Both the position numbers and the translations under genes were made by a program. Positions 8,022 through 17,500 of a DNA stretch of 64,000 nt are shown piece by piece (the first letter of the stretch is position 1; each line of letters starts with the position of its first letter). This DNA is from Streptomyces sp. NRRL F-5122. GTDB taxonomy: Bacteria > Actinomycetota > Actinomycetes > Streptomycetales > Streptomycetaceae. The stretch spans positions 35,519 through 99,518 of the forward strand of contig NZ_LMWH01000233.1 in the NCBI RefSeq assembly GCF_001507435.1. The letters run 5' to 3'. The notes beneath the pieces are model-generated. The model was not told the origin of the DNA. It did no database searches and saw nothing but the letters and a program-made list of their open reading frames with translations.

Positions 8022-9541
8022 CAGCCCTTCTTCTCGATGTCGTAGGCGTAGAACTGGGAGTTGAGGCCGTTGAGGGGGTAGCCCGACAGCTTGCTGCTCG
8101 CGACCACGATCTGCGGGTACAGGTACAGCCAGTCACTGGCCGCGTCCTCGGCGGTCTTCTCGTTGACCTTCTTCAGCAGCGCGGTCTGCTCGGCCGTGCT
8201 GGACGCCTCCTCGGCCTGCTGCACCCACTGGGTGACCTGCTTGTTGTCGTAGCCCCAGTAGAAGTCGGGGTTCCCGTACCAGACGAGGTCGCGATCGTTG
8301 ACGTGCTCCTGAAGCGTGGCGCTGAAGTCGTGGTTCTTGTAGACCTTCGTGTACCACTCGTCGGGCGTGATCGTGTTGATCGTGACGGTGATGCCGACCT
8401 TGGCCAGCTGGGACTTGATGAAGGTGGCGGCGGTGGGGTGCGGGTCGTAGTTCGGGGTGTCCAGCGTGAAGGCGAAGCCCTTGGCGTAGCCGGCCTCGGC
8501 GAGCAACTGCTTGGCACGCGCCGGGTCGTAGGCGTTGACCTTGGTGAGGTCCTCGTACCACGGGTCGGTGGGCGGCACCATCGAGCCGATGAGCTTGCCG
8601 TAGCCGCCCCAGACCGATTCCAGCAGCTTCTTGTCGTCGATGGCGGCGGACACGGCCTGGCGCACCTTGACGTCCGTGAAGGGCTTGGCCTTGTCATTGA
8701 AGGCCAGCAGCAGCTTGGTGGTGGAGTTGCCGTCATTGACCTTGTAGTTCTGGTTGCTCTTGAACTGGTCCAGGGCATCCGGTGACTGCTCGCTGGTGAC
8801 CACGTCGACGGCGTTGGTCAGCAGCGCGTTGTTGAGGGCTGTCGCGTCCTTGTAGTAGTGGAAGACGACCTCTTTGTTCTTTGCGGCGTCGCCCCAGTAG
8901 CCGGCGAACCGGTCCAGGCTGAGCGCGGAACCACGGGTCCACTTGTCCAGCTTGTAGGGGCCGGTGCCGTCCTCGGTCGTCTTCAGGTTCCTGGCCTGGG
9001 AGTCGATGATCCAGACGTAGGAGAGGTTGTAGACGAAGGAGATCGACTTCTGCGACAGCGTGACCTTCACGGTCCGCGAGTCAGGGGTGGCGATGTCCTT
9101 GATGACCTCGAGGTTGCTCTTGCGTGCCGACTGGGAGTCGTCCGCGATGACCTTCTGCAAGCTGTACTTGACGTCCTGGCTGGTGAGCTCCTTGCCGCTG
9201 TGGAACTTCACGCCGTCGCGCAGGGTGAAGGTGTAGGTGAGACCGTCGCCGCTGACCTTGTAGTCCTTGGCGAGCAGCTTCTCCACCTTGCCGTCGTCGG
9301 TGAGCTTGAACAGCCCCTCGTAGACGTTGCCGTTGAGTGCCTCGGTCACGCCCTGGCCGCCACCGGCGGTGTTGTCGAGGTTCTGCGGCTCGTACAGCGA
9401 GCCGATGCTGACGGTGGCGTTCTTGTCGTAGGCGCCGGACCCGGCGCTGCCGCCCGCGCCGGAGCCACCGCAGGCGGTCACGGTCAGGACGAGGGTGGCC
9501 GCGGTCGCGGTGCCGTACAGGGAGGTCTTCTTCAGGCTCAT
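8021..9541 (-). CDS. ABC transporter substrate-binding lipoprotein (SBP family 5)
   Basis: A lipoprotein signal peptide ends in the lipobox VTAC with the lipidated Cys at residue 24, followed by a Gly/Ser linker. The mature 480-residue protein has family-5 features: ALNGNVYEGLFKLTDDGKVE near the start, LTYTFTLRDGVKFHSGKELT, and TGPYKLDKWTRGSALSLDRF. It should capture peptides, or another solute carried by this diverse family, outside the membrane for the two permeases. It follows the DUF1684 gene by 45 nt. Substrate cannot be told from sequence alone. Confidence 0.93.
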   Translation of the reverse strand: MSLKKTSLYGTATAATLVLTVTACGGSGAGGSAGSGAYDKNATVSIGSLYEPQNLDNTAGGGQGVTEALNGNVYEGLFKLTDDGKVEKLLAKDYKVSGDGLTYTFTLRDGVKFHSGKELTSQDVKYSLQKVIADDSQSARKSNLEVIKDIATPDSRTVKVTLSQKSISFVYNLSYVWIIDSQARNLKTTEDGTGPYKLDKWTRGSALSLDRFAGYWGDAAKNKEVVFHYYKDATALNNALLTNAVDVVTSEQSPDALDQFKSNQNYKVNDGNSTTKLLLAFNDKAKPFTDVKVRQAVSAAIDDKKLLESVWGGYGKLIGSMVPPTDPWYEDLTKVNAYDPARAKQLLAEAGYAKGFAFTLDTPNYDPHPTAATFIKSQLAKVGITVTINTITPDEWYTKVYKNHDFSATLQEHVNDRDLVWYGNPDFYWGYDNKQVTQWVQQAEEASSTAEQTALLKKVNEKTAEDAASDWLYLYPQIVVASSKLSGYPLNGLNSQFYAYDIEKKG

Positions 9542-9586
9542 GGTGAAGGGCGCTTTCGTGCTGCGGTGCGGGGAGGTGGTCGACGG

Positions 9587-10327
9587 TCAGTGCTGCGCGG
9601 GGAAGCCGTCGCGGAAGACGGGAAGCCTCTCGCCGGCCTCGATGGGCAGGTGGAAGCGGTTCTGCCGCGGCGGCATCGGACAGTTGTACTGATCGGAGAA
9701 ACCGCAGGGCGGCACGAAGGCACGGTTGAAATCGAGCAGGACGCGGTGCTCGTCCTGCGTGCGCTGCACGAAGAGGAAGCGGCCGGCCCCGTAGGTGCTG
9801 ACGCCGTTGGTGGGATCACCGAAGACGAGCAGGAGGGTGCCGTCGTCGTCGAAGGCGCTGAGGGTGTAGTCGCGGCCGTCGACGGCGAGGGTGATGTCGC
9901 CGGGGACGACGAGTTCCCGGGTGCCGCCGTTGTCCCGCAGGTGCTCGAAGGCGACCCGGCGAGCACCGGGCACGGGGGTGTAGGTCGCCTCGATCACCCA
10001 GGCCGGGGCGTGCGGGAATGCGTCGACCCGGTCGAAGTGGTGGATGGCGGGGGACTCGGCGTCCCACAGACGCAGGCCGTGCTCGGGCTCGCCGGTGACG
10101 AGGTCGGTCCGCTGAAGTGTGGTGACCGTCACAGTGTTCGGTTGGCCGCCGCGGGCCTCCTCCACGTCGGGACGTTCACCGGCGGGGAGCCAGCGGGTCT
10201 CGACCAGGGCGAGATTCCCGGTCGGCGACGTGAGCGAGCGATGGCGCTCGGCACGCCATGCGTGCCACTGGCCGACGGAGCCGCCGACGGGGCCGTCGCT
10301 GGTGAGGTGGGACACGGTCGGACTCAT
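9587..10327 (-). CDS. DUF1684 domain protein, first gene of the ABC transporter operon
   Basis: The 246-residue protein lacks a signal peptide and matches the DUF1684 pattern. Its C-terminal part reads DFNRAFVPPCGFSDQYNCPM, then PPRQNRFHLPIEAGE, matching the conserved N-P-P-C...C-P-P-x-N-x-L pattern. The biochemical role of DUF1684 is unknown to me. It leads the six-gene minus-strand operon, with a candidate promoter about 70-100 bp upstream, so it may process or sense the imported solute. The ATG at 10327 has little Shine-Dalgarno complementarity. Confidence 0.85.
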   Translation of the reverse strand: MSPTVSHLTSDGPVGGSVGQWHAWRAERHRSLTSPTGNLALVETRWLPAGERPDVEEARGGQPNTVTVTTLQRTDLVTGEPEHGLRLWDAESPAIHHFDRVDAFPHAPAWVIEATYTPVPGARRVAFEHLRDNGGTRELVVPGDITLAVDGRDYTLSAFDDDGTLLLVFGDPTNGVSTYGAGRFLFVQRTQDEHRVLLDFNRAFVPPCGFSDQYNCPMPPRQNRFHLPIEAGERLPVFRDGFPAQH

Positions 10328-10398
10328 TCGCTTGGAGGGATCGGCGGCCTCACGCCGCGAACGTCACGCAGCGCGAAAGAGTGGCCAAAGCATGTTCT

Positions 10399-10427
10399 TT
10401 ATCTTCTATAAGCGAATCTAATGTCAA
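10399..10427 (-). promoter_or_regulatory. candidate promoter of the DUF1684/ABC operon
   Basis: On the minus strand a perfect TTGACA (10422-10427) is followed after 17 nt by AGATAA (10399-10404) in an unusually AT-rich patch. It predicts a start near 10392 and a leader of about 65 nt. Confidence 0.5.
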
Positions 10428-10440
10428 ACGGGTGTACACA

Positions 10441-11056
10441 TCGTGAGACGGTTTTTGGACGGCCTTCCGCAGGGAGAGGACCGAACGCGGACAGGGACGG
10501 CCCCCGCGCCGGGCACCCGGGGGCACGCCGCTCCCGCATCCGGCCGACGACCGGCCCCTGGGCGGCCTCGACCCGCCTGGACGACTGCCTCATGTCGCGT
10601 GACATCCGCCACGCGACCGATCACCCGGCCGGGCCCGTCCCTGTCACCGCGCGGATCCGCGATCCCCACCCACCACGGTTCGAGCAGCGCATCGCCGGCT
10701 TCGATGCCGGAGGCGGAGCCGTTGCACCGCCCTCCGTGCAGGCGATCGGCTCCGGCCCAGGAGTGGGCGCAGGTGCCTCGTCGAGGCCGGGAGGCGTATG
10801 TGCCCGCGACGGTACGGATCGTGCCGCCGTCTCCGGTCTCCGCTCGGCGAACCACCGGGTCAGGGCATCAAAAGACCCTTGGCAACCAGCCGCGCGAGCT
10901 CTCGCGAAAAGGTGCACAAAAAATTCGCCGGGCGTACAACCATCGTTACACCGGCGCGGTCTGAGCCCATGTCACACGCCGACCCTCCCGGTCGGCATTC
11001 CCTGTGCGCCGGAACGCGGGTCGTCCGGGTCCCGGCGCTTCTCCAACGGAGAACGC
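10441..11056. other. 616-bp region without a convincing gene
   Basis: Open frames here have atypical Arg/Pro-rich translations. I see an inverted repeat CGCGAG-CT-CTCGCG at 10893-10906 embedded in GGCAACC...GGTGC, and a likely ribosome-binding site (ACGGAGAA) just before 11057. The rest is probably promoter and leader of the secreted protein. Confidence 0.4.
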
Positions 11057-12010
11057 ATGCGTATTCGCGCTACGGCGGCCGTCGCCGTCGTCTGCGGCGT
11101 CGCCGCAATGACCGGCGCCGCCATACCGGCTGCCCAGGCCGCCGGTACCCCGGGTGGCACGCGCCCCTGGCAGCTCGCCGGCCACAACACCCCGGCAACG
11201 GGGAAGTCCGCCTTCACGGCGGCCGCCGCCACGGCCAAGACGCCGTACCCGCTGGCGGTGACCTTCTCCAATGTGAAGGTCGCCGGCGGCAAGTCCGCCG
11301 TGACCGTGGGCACCAGCGCCATCGTGCACGTCCCCTACAGCTTCACCCTCACCGCGACGAACGTCGACATCTCCGCTTCGGACTTCGTCGTCGGCCTCGA
11401 CCTGTACCACGGCTCCGTCGCCGCACCGTCGGCCGACCTCTACGGCGACCGGCCGGCGACGTGCTCCGTGACCTCCTCCATGTCCTCGTCCGAGAAGGTC
11501 GTCACGGTGGAGACCTGCAAGGGGACCGTCGACATCTACCCGAAGTACGATCTGGCCAACTCCGACGCCGGAACGAGCTGGCACTCGGTGGCCTGGGCCG
11601 TCGCGTACAACGGTCAGAACCCCGGCAAGCCCTCCGACATCAGCAAGATCGGCGCCGCGAGCCTGACGGGGCAGCGCTCCCCCGCCGTCCAGCGCCTGTC
11701 CAGGCTCACGGTGAACGCCGCGCCCGAGCCGGTCAAGAAGGGCAGGACGCTCACCATCACGGGCTCCCTGACCCGTGCGAACTGGGAGTCCCACAAGTAC
11801 GCCGGGTACACGGGCCAGAAGGTCAAGCTGCAGTTCCGCAAGAAGGGGAGCAGCACCTACACGACCCTCAAGACCCTCACCACCGACGGCCACGGCAACC
11901 TCAGGACGACCTACAAGGCGACCACGGACGGCTACTGGCGCTACTCCTTCGCGGGTACGTCGACCACCCCGGCCATCTCGGCCGCCGGCGACTACGTGGA
12001 CGTCAAGTGA
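11057..12010 (+). CDS. secreted protein with C-terminal Ig-like domain, unknown function
   Basis: The ATG at 11057 starts a clear signal peptide (MRIRATAAVAVVCGVAAMTG, cleavage after AQA at about residue 31). The mature part has an N-terminal beta-rich domain (about residues 55-210) with two cysteines flanking a short loop. A C-terminal module follows (VKKGRTLTITGSLTRANWES ... YAGYTGQKVKLQFRKKG ... AGDYVDVK), a form widespread in secreted Streptomyces proteins often labelled calcium-binding. I see no catalytic motif. A long in-frame extension upstream of 11057 is not believable. A strong hairpin follows. Confidence 0.85.
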   Translation: MRIRATAAVAVVCGVAAMTGAAIPAAQAAGTPGGTRPWQLAGHNTPATGKSAFTAAAATAKTPYPLAVTFSNVKVAGGKSAVTVGTSAIVHVPYSFTLTATNVDISASDFVVGLDLYHGSVAAPSADLYGDRPATCSVTSSMSSSEKVVTVETCKGTVDIYPKYDLANSDAGTSWHSVAWAVAYNGQNPGKPSDISKIGAASLTGQRSPAVQRLSRLTVNAAPEPVKKGRTLTITGSLTRANWESHKYAGYTGQKVKLQFRKKGSSTYTTLKTLTTDGHGNLRTTYKATTDGYWRYSFAGTSTTPAISAAGDYVDVK

Positions 12011-12034
12011 TTCCTCGGTGACCTGGTGACCTGA

Positions 12035-12081
12035 GTCCTGCGCCGCGACCGTTCCGTTCTCACGGACCCGCGGCGCAGGAC
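12035..12081 (+). terminator. terminator after the secreted Ig-like protein
   Basis: A perfect 13-bp outer stem (GTCCTGCGCCGCG at 12035-12047 with its complement at 12069-12081) encloses a smaller CCGT/ACGG hairpin. Confidence 0.7.
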
Positions 12082-12346
12082 ATTCTGCCCGGCGAAGCCG
12101 TTGGCCAGGAGGTTGCGCCCGTAGCCCCGGTCCGAACGGCGGGACGTGCGGACGGTCGACGTACCGCCTCCACCCGGCGCACGCCCCCAAGTTCCCCCGC
12201 CCGCCCGCGATCGATTGAGTCGTCGACGGCGCGCGGAGTGCCTGATTGCCCCCTGTACACGCTCCCCCATCCGGCTGAAGAATGCCCAATGTCGGCGATC
12301 ATGCGGTGGCCCCCGACCGACCACCCTCCAGGAAAGGTCGACTGCC

Positions 12347-13069
12347 GTGCTGCTGCACCTGCCCACGTCCCTGCCCGAAGCGCAGGAGTGCATAGCCCAG
12401 GGAGCGGTGCCCATCGGTGGGGCGACACTCGTGTGGGCCACCTGGCAGCGGGACGGCTTTCCCCAGCAGGCCATGTCCCTGCGCAATCTGCCGCAGGCCA
12501 ACGCGATCGAAGCCACCGCGCTGGGTTCGGCCGTGGTACTGCATCAGATCGACGAGCGCGTGCCGGAGGCACTGCGGCAGGCAGCCGCCAGTGTCGGCAC
12601 CGGAGCCGTGCGCCGCGCGGCCACCGTCGGCGGCAACATCGTCGGCAGCGCACTGCGCTGCCTTCTGCCCGCCGCGCTCGTCCTGGACGCCCGGGCGGTC
12701 ACACTGGGGGCAGACACGGTCCATGAGACGGACCTGGACGAGGTCGTGGCCAAGCGTCTGCTGCTCCTCGGTCTGAAGTGGCGTACGCCGCTCGCCAGTT
12801 CCTTCCACAAGCAGTCCGGTGAGGCGGGCGGGCCACCTCCGCTGGTCGTCGCGACCGCTGTGCACGCCGACGGTGAGGGCGGAAAGCTCCTCCGTGTCGC
12901 CGTCCGCGACGGCTACGAGGTGTTCAGCGGGAGCACCGCGCACGCGGCAGACGCCGAACACGCTCTGCACACTCTGGAGGGCGCGGACATGAGCGCGCTG
13001 CGATCACCGGTCCGGGAGGCGGTCGGCCGACAGGTCACCGACATCCTGGCGCGCACCGACGACCGCTGA
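12347..13069 (+). CDS. orphan FAD-binding subunit of a molybdopterin dehydrogenase (xanthine dehydrogenase type)
   Basis: The GTG at 12347 follows AGGAAAGG. The 240-residue product starts LLHLPTSLPEAQECIAQGAV with PIGGATLVW, the FAD-binding loop. It has the family hallmark RRAATVGGNIVGSALRCLLP, corresponding to the R-x-ATVGGN FAD/Fe-S-contact motif of medium subunits. The C-terminal CO-dehydrogenase-flavoprotein domain is short but present. Such subunits normally work with a 2Fe-2S and a molybdenum subunit, and neither is encoded nearby. It may pair in trans or serve another redox role. Confidence 0.8.
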   Translation: MLLHLPTSLPEAQECIAQGAVPIGGATLVWATWQRDGFPQQAMSLRNLPQANAIEATALGSAVVLHQIDERVPEALRQAAASVGTGAVRRAATVGGNIVGSALRCLLPAALVLDARAVTLGADTVHETDLDEVVAKRLLLLGLKWRTPLASSFHKQSGEAGGPPPLVVATAVHADGEGGKLLRVAVRDGYEVFSGSTAHAADAEHALHTLEGADMSALRSPVREAVGRQVTDILARTDDR

Positions 13070-13360
13070 GACCGCCGGCAAGGGCGGTAGGACGTCGTCC
13101 CGCATCTCAAGGCGGGAACAGCAACGCCGCGGGTCACTGGGCCGGTTCGCCGCACCCGGCCGCCGAAGGGCCCGCCACTCACCCGCGAGCCCAATGGGCC
13201 GCCGACACCGGCAGATCCGCCGTGCTCGACACACCGGGCCGCCCTGCGTCCCTCGCTGCAATCCCATGACGTCTTCGCCACTCGCCAGTGGTCGGAGGTA
13301 CTTCGGTCGTGTCCGCCCCTTATCCGCCCACTTCACCCCGGCAGATGAGGCACGCCACCC

Positions 13361-13375
13361 GAACATCGGATGTTC
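13361..13375. promoter_or_regulatory. inverted repeat, candidate operator of the TrmB/LuxR regulator
   Basis: GAACATC-G-GATGTTC is a perfect 7-1-7 inverted repeat centred 82 bp before the regulator's ATG. The surrounding 380-bp region (13070-13449) has no gene I can support. Confidence 0.4.
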
Positions 13376-13449
13376 CAACAATGTGACCAATGATCGTCAG
13401 TGGTTCAATCACCCAGGTGCCGCGGGCTACTTTGTGGTCGGAGGTGACC

Positions 13450-14490
13450 ATGCTGGAAGTTCTCGGGCTGGACCAGCCTGCCGAGGCACTGTATTTCATC
13501 CTGGTCGACAACCCGCCGCTGTCCGTCGAGGAGCTGTGCCGCCGAACCGGAATCGAGCCCGACGTGGCCGACGCCGCCCTGGTGCGACTGGAGGACGGCG
13601 GCCTGATATCCCGGCTGCCGGGCAGCCCGCCCTCATACACGGCGCTACCGCCCGAACACGCCCTGGAAGTCCTCCTGCTGGCTCGTGAGCGGGACATCCA
13701 CCGGGTACGCGCGCTGAGCGAGCGACTCACCGAGCGGCACCACGAGGCGCGCCGCAGCCGCGACTCGACCGCACTGATCGAGGTCGTCACCGGCCGCGAC
13801 GGTGTCGCCCGCTGCGGACAGCAGTTGTTCAACCGTGCCGAGCGGGAGATCCGCGGCATCGACGCCCCTCCCTACGCTCAGGCGAGCGACGGCGAACGCG
13901 TCAACTCCGCCACCGCCATCGCCGGACGCAATGTGCGCAGCCGCTTCATCCATGCCCGTGACACCCTCAGCATGCCCGGTTCCGTGGCACGGGTGGAGAT
14001 CGACATCGCGGCCGGCGAGGAGGTGAGGTTCCTGCCCGAGGCCCCGATGAAGCTGATCATCGCGGACGACCAGGCGGCCCTGATCCCGCTGCTGGCCACC
14101 CCGCAGATCCTGGACGCGTGCATTCTGGTCCATCCCTCGGCCCTGCTGGACGCGCTGTCCACCCTCTTCGAGTCGTTGTGGGAGCAGGCCCAGCCCTACA
14201 TGCCCGGAGAGACCGCGTCCATCGGCCCGGACGAGTTCATCAACGACGAGGAGCGGCGGATCATCTCGCTGCTGGCCATGGGAATGTCGGACGAGGCGAT
14301 CGCCCGCCAGCTCGGGATCGGCTACCGCACGGTGCAGCGCCGGGTGCAGGCGCTGCTCGGCCGGCTGGGGGCGGCGAGCAGGTTCCAGGCGGGTGTGCTC
14401 GCCGCCAGCCGCGGCTGGTGGCGGCCTGAACCCGGAGAGCGGTCCGCCGGCCTGGCGGTGAGCGGCGAACCCGGGCTCGCCGGCACGTGA
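13450..14490 (+). CDS. TrmB-like/LuxR-type transcriptional regulator
   Basis: The ATG at 13450 has a perfect GGAGG seven nt upstream. The N-terminal winged helix (about residues 1-65, LGLDQPAEALYFILVDNPPL then VEELCRRTGI) resembles TrmB. A central ligand- or effector-like domain follows (about residues 90-250). The C-terminal LuxR HTH is at about 265-325 (DEERRIISLLAMGMSDEAIA, RQLGIGYRTVQRRVQALLGR). It has the same three-part layout as the regulator at 38611-39579. It converges on one sedolisin gene and is a candidate regulator of the secreted proteases; that link is inferred from location only. Confidence 0.88.
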   Translation: MLEVLGLDQPAEALYFILVDNPPLSVEELCRRTGIEPDVADAALVRLEDGGLISRLPGSPPSYTALPPEHALEVLLLARERDIHRVRALSERLTERHHEARRSRDSTALIEVVTGRDGVARCGQQLFNRAEREIRGIDAPPYAQASDGERVNSATAIAGRNVRSRFIHARDTLSMPGSVARVEIDIAAGEEVRFLPEAPMKLIIADDQAALIPLLATPQILDACILVHPSALLDALSTLFESLWEQAQPYMPGETASIGPDEFINDEERRIISLLAMGMSDEAIARQLGIGYRTVQRRVQALLGRLGAASRFQAGVLAASRGWWRPEPGERSAGLAVSGEPGLAGT

Positions 14491-14504
14491 ACCCCGGTGC
14501 GCGG

Positions 14505-14539
14505 GACGGCCGGCCGGGTACACCCCGGCCGGCCCCGTC
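14505..14539. terminator. bidirectional terminator between regulator and sedolisin gene
   Basis: Stem GACGGCCGGCCGGG (14505-14518) pairs with 14524-14539 with a 2-nt bulge and a 5-nt loop. It ends immediately before the stop codon of the minus-strand sedolisin. Confidence 0.65.
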
Positions 14540-17500
14540 TCACCTCTCCTGCAGACGGAAGTCCGCCGTGACCGCTCCCTCCTTCACCAGCCGGACCGAT
14601 CGCGTCGCGGGCCGGTAGCCGTCCGCCGACACGATCACGCCCACCGGGCCGCCCTTGGCCGGCAGCCACACGGAGTACGTGCCGTCCAGACCCGTGGCCA
14701 CGGTCAGACCGCCGTTCGGGGCGTCGATGTCGACCGTGGCCCCGGCCAGCGGCGCCGCGGTGCCGTCGGCCTTCGTACCCGTCACGGTCCCGGTCAGCCG
14801 GCCCCAGCCCGCGGGCGGCACCACCGTCATGGTGACCGGCAGCGACACCGCGCCGTACGGGGTGTCGCTGTCGACGACGAGCGCGGCCCGATGACCGCCG
14901 TCGTCGGCGGCGGTCATCGCCCCCGCGTCCAGGGTCAGCCGCACCTTCGCCGACCCGTGCGCCTTGACGGTCAGCTTCCCCGCGGACTCCGCGAGCCACG
15001 GCACATCGCCGTGCGCCCGGTCCCAGCCCGGCAGTTCGTGCACGGCCGACTGCGGCACGCTGTAGGCGTTCATGCCGCCGACCGCGAACCAGCCGGGTGC
15101 CGACTGCGCGCCCAGCACCGGCTCGGCCACATTGGGCAGCGCCGACCACGTGTCCGTGGCCGGGTCGTAGGCGTGCGCCTCGTTGGTCAGCGCGCCTGCG
15201 CTCACCTGGAAACCCCCGGCGACCAGCAGTTCACCGTCTGCCGCCGTCCCGGTGGCGCCCCAGAGGTCGGCCGGAGCGTCGGCCACCCGGTGCCAGGCTC
15301 CGGTCGCCGGGTCCAGGGCATACGTGTGGTCGGTGTCCTGCGGGGCACGGCCGTCGGGCTCATAGGCGCCGCCCGTGCAGTAGGCCACGCCGTCTGCGGC
15401 GCCGCACACCGGATACGAGATCGGCTCCGGGTACGGCGCCCCGGCCGACCAGGTGTCGGTCGCCGGGTCGTAGACCTGGACATCGTTGACGCCGCAGTTG
15501 ATCCGGTCGCAGCCGCCGATCACATACAGCCGGTCGCCGAGCACCACCGAACCGGCGGCGCCGTACGCCTTGGGCGCGTCGGCTGTCTGCGACCACGAGT
15601 CGGATGCCGGATCGTAGACCTCGCCGCCCGCGATGGGCGCGCCCGAGGCGTCGCGGCCGCCGGTGACGTACAGCTTGCCGCGGATGAAGCCGTACGCCGC
15701 TCCGAGCCGCTTGGTGGTCGGGGCGGTGAGCGTGCGCCAGCTCGCGGTGCCCGGATCGTAGGCGTGGAAGTCACCGCTCCACTGGCCGCCCGGTGCCTCC
15801 CCGAGGCCGGCGTACAAGGTGCCGCCGTCGACCGCGGCTATTCCTCCGAAGGTGCCGGTCGGCAGATCGGTCAGTGCGGACCACGCCTGACCGGCCGGGG
15901 AGCCGGGGTCGGAGGCCGTCGCGGCCGCGGTGCGCAGCACCGAGTTCGGGGTGAGTGCGGCCTTGGTGTGCCGGGCCGGGGCGCCGGCCGATGTCACCGG
16001 GGTCCCGCCGAGACGCTGCTCGCCGAGCGAGAGGGTGGCAGCAGAACCGCCGGTGTTGCGGACCGTCACGTTGACGGTCCTGCTGTCGCCCCACGGCACC
16101 TCGGCCGCCACCGCCGAGACGTCGTAACGCAGTTGGGCCGGGCGCAGGGCGAAGTCCGCCGCGGTGACGGAGTCCGGCCGCACCCTGACCGTGTCGGTCA
16201 CGGGCGGATAGCCGAAGCCGGGCAGGCCCGCGGTGAATTTCTGGCTGCCAGTGCGGGAGGAGAACAGCCAGTACAGGCCCTCGCTCTGCGCCGGATCGCC
16301 GGGCGAGGCCACCATGCGGCCGCTGTCGGCGGGCACCGCCGCGCCGGAGACGGTCGCGCCGAGCACGCCGTGGCCGGTGTTGGTGTCGTCGATCCGTCCG
16401 ACCAGCAGACCGCCGGACCGGGTGACCAGGGTCGGGGTGCCCACGGTCACATCGTCGATCTGCCAGATGCCGGTGAGGGATCCGGTGAAATGGAACCTGA
16501 TGCGCACGGACTTCTTGCCCGCGTACTCGGTCAGGGGCACCGTCTGGTGGGCGGGTCCGGGGACGATGTCGGTGTGGTGCCACAGCGTGGTCCAGGTCGC
16601 GCCGCCGTCGGTGCTCGCGTCCACATCGGCGGTCAGGTCGCCCAGTCGGTACAGCGAGGGCAACGCCGTGTCGAACTGAAGCTCGGGGGCCCGCTCGGCA
16701 CTGAAGTCGTAGCTGGGGCTCAGGAGTTCGGTGTCGGCGGGGGCCCAGCCCAGGGCGAAGTCGTCCACCTCGGCGAACCGGCCGGTGCCACCGGTCTGGT
16801 TGCCCCGGTTGAGCGGGTCGTCGAACTGCCAGCCGCCCGCCGCGGTGTTGTTGCGGACCGTCCATCCGTCGGGTGAGGACGTGGTCGGGAAGGACTGCGC
16901 CTCACCACCGTGGTACGTCATCGCGTAGCCCGGCGGCAGGGCTCCCGTGGTGCTGAGCGGCAGCGTGAGATCGGCGGTCCGCGCGGCGGAGCCCACCGTG
17001 ACGGTGGTGTCGGCGGGCCGGTAGCCGGGGTAGAGCGCCGTGGCGTGCAGCGTGTAGGTCCGGTTGTCGGGCACCCGCACCGAGTACCGGCCGCTGGCCG
17101 GGTCGGTGAAGAACGCGCCGGGCACACCGTCGATCGTGAGCCGGGCGTAGACGCCCCAGCCGTGCTGCCCGCCGTCCCGGACGGTTCCGGACAGGGTCTG
17201 CGAGGGCACTGCGATCAGTGCAGCGCTCTCGGTCAGCGTGGCGCCGTCGTCCACGTGCACCGTGCCGAGGTCGGCGTCCTTGTAGCCGAACGCGCTGACC
17301 GTCAGCGGATACGAACCGGCGGGCACGTCCAGCCGGTACCCGCCCTGGTCGTCGGTGGTCGCCCGGTGGTCGCCGAGTGCGACCGTGGCGCCGGTGACCG
17401 GTCGGCCGGTGCTCGCGTCGGTGACGGAGCCGGAGACGGTGCCGTGCGGACCCGGGCGGAAGGCGGTGGTGCCGTCCGGCGTGCCCAGCCCGCTCGGTCC

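Noticed and set aside
6181-8136. Extension of the DppC permease gene up to 8136
   Set aside because: The extra 360 residues are Arg/Pro/Ala-rich and overlap the DppB gene; the GTG at 7059 has a strong Shine-Dalgarno and a GTGA junction.
10861-10940. SAM-I-like riboswitch core upstream of the secreted Ig-like protein (GGCAACC, a hairpin, then GGTGC)
   Set aside because: The 5' half of the SAM-I consensus (AGAG, GAGGGA, kink-turn) is missing, the bases after GGTGC do not fit, and the downstream gene has no link to methionine. A covariance-model search would decide.
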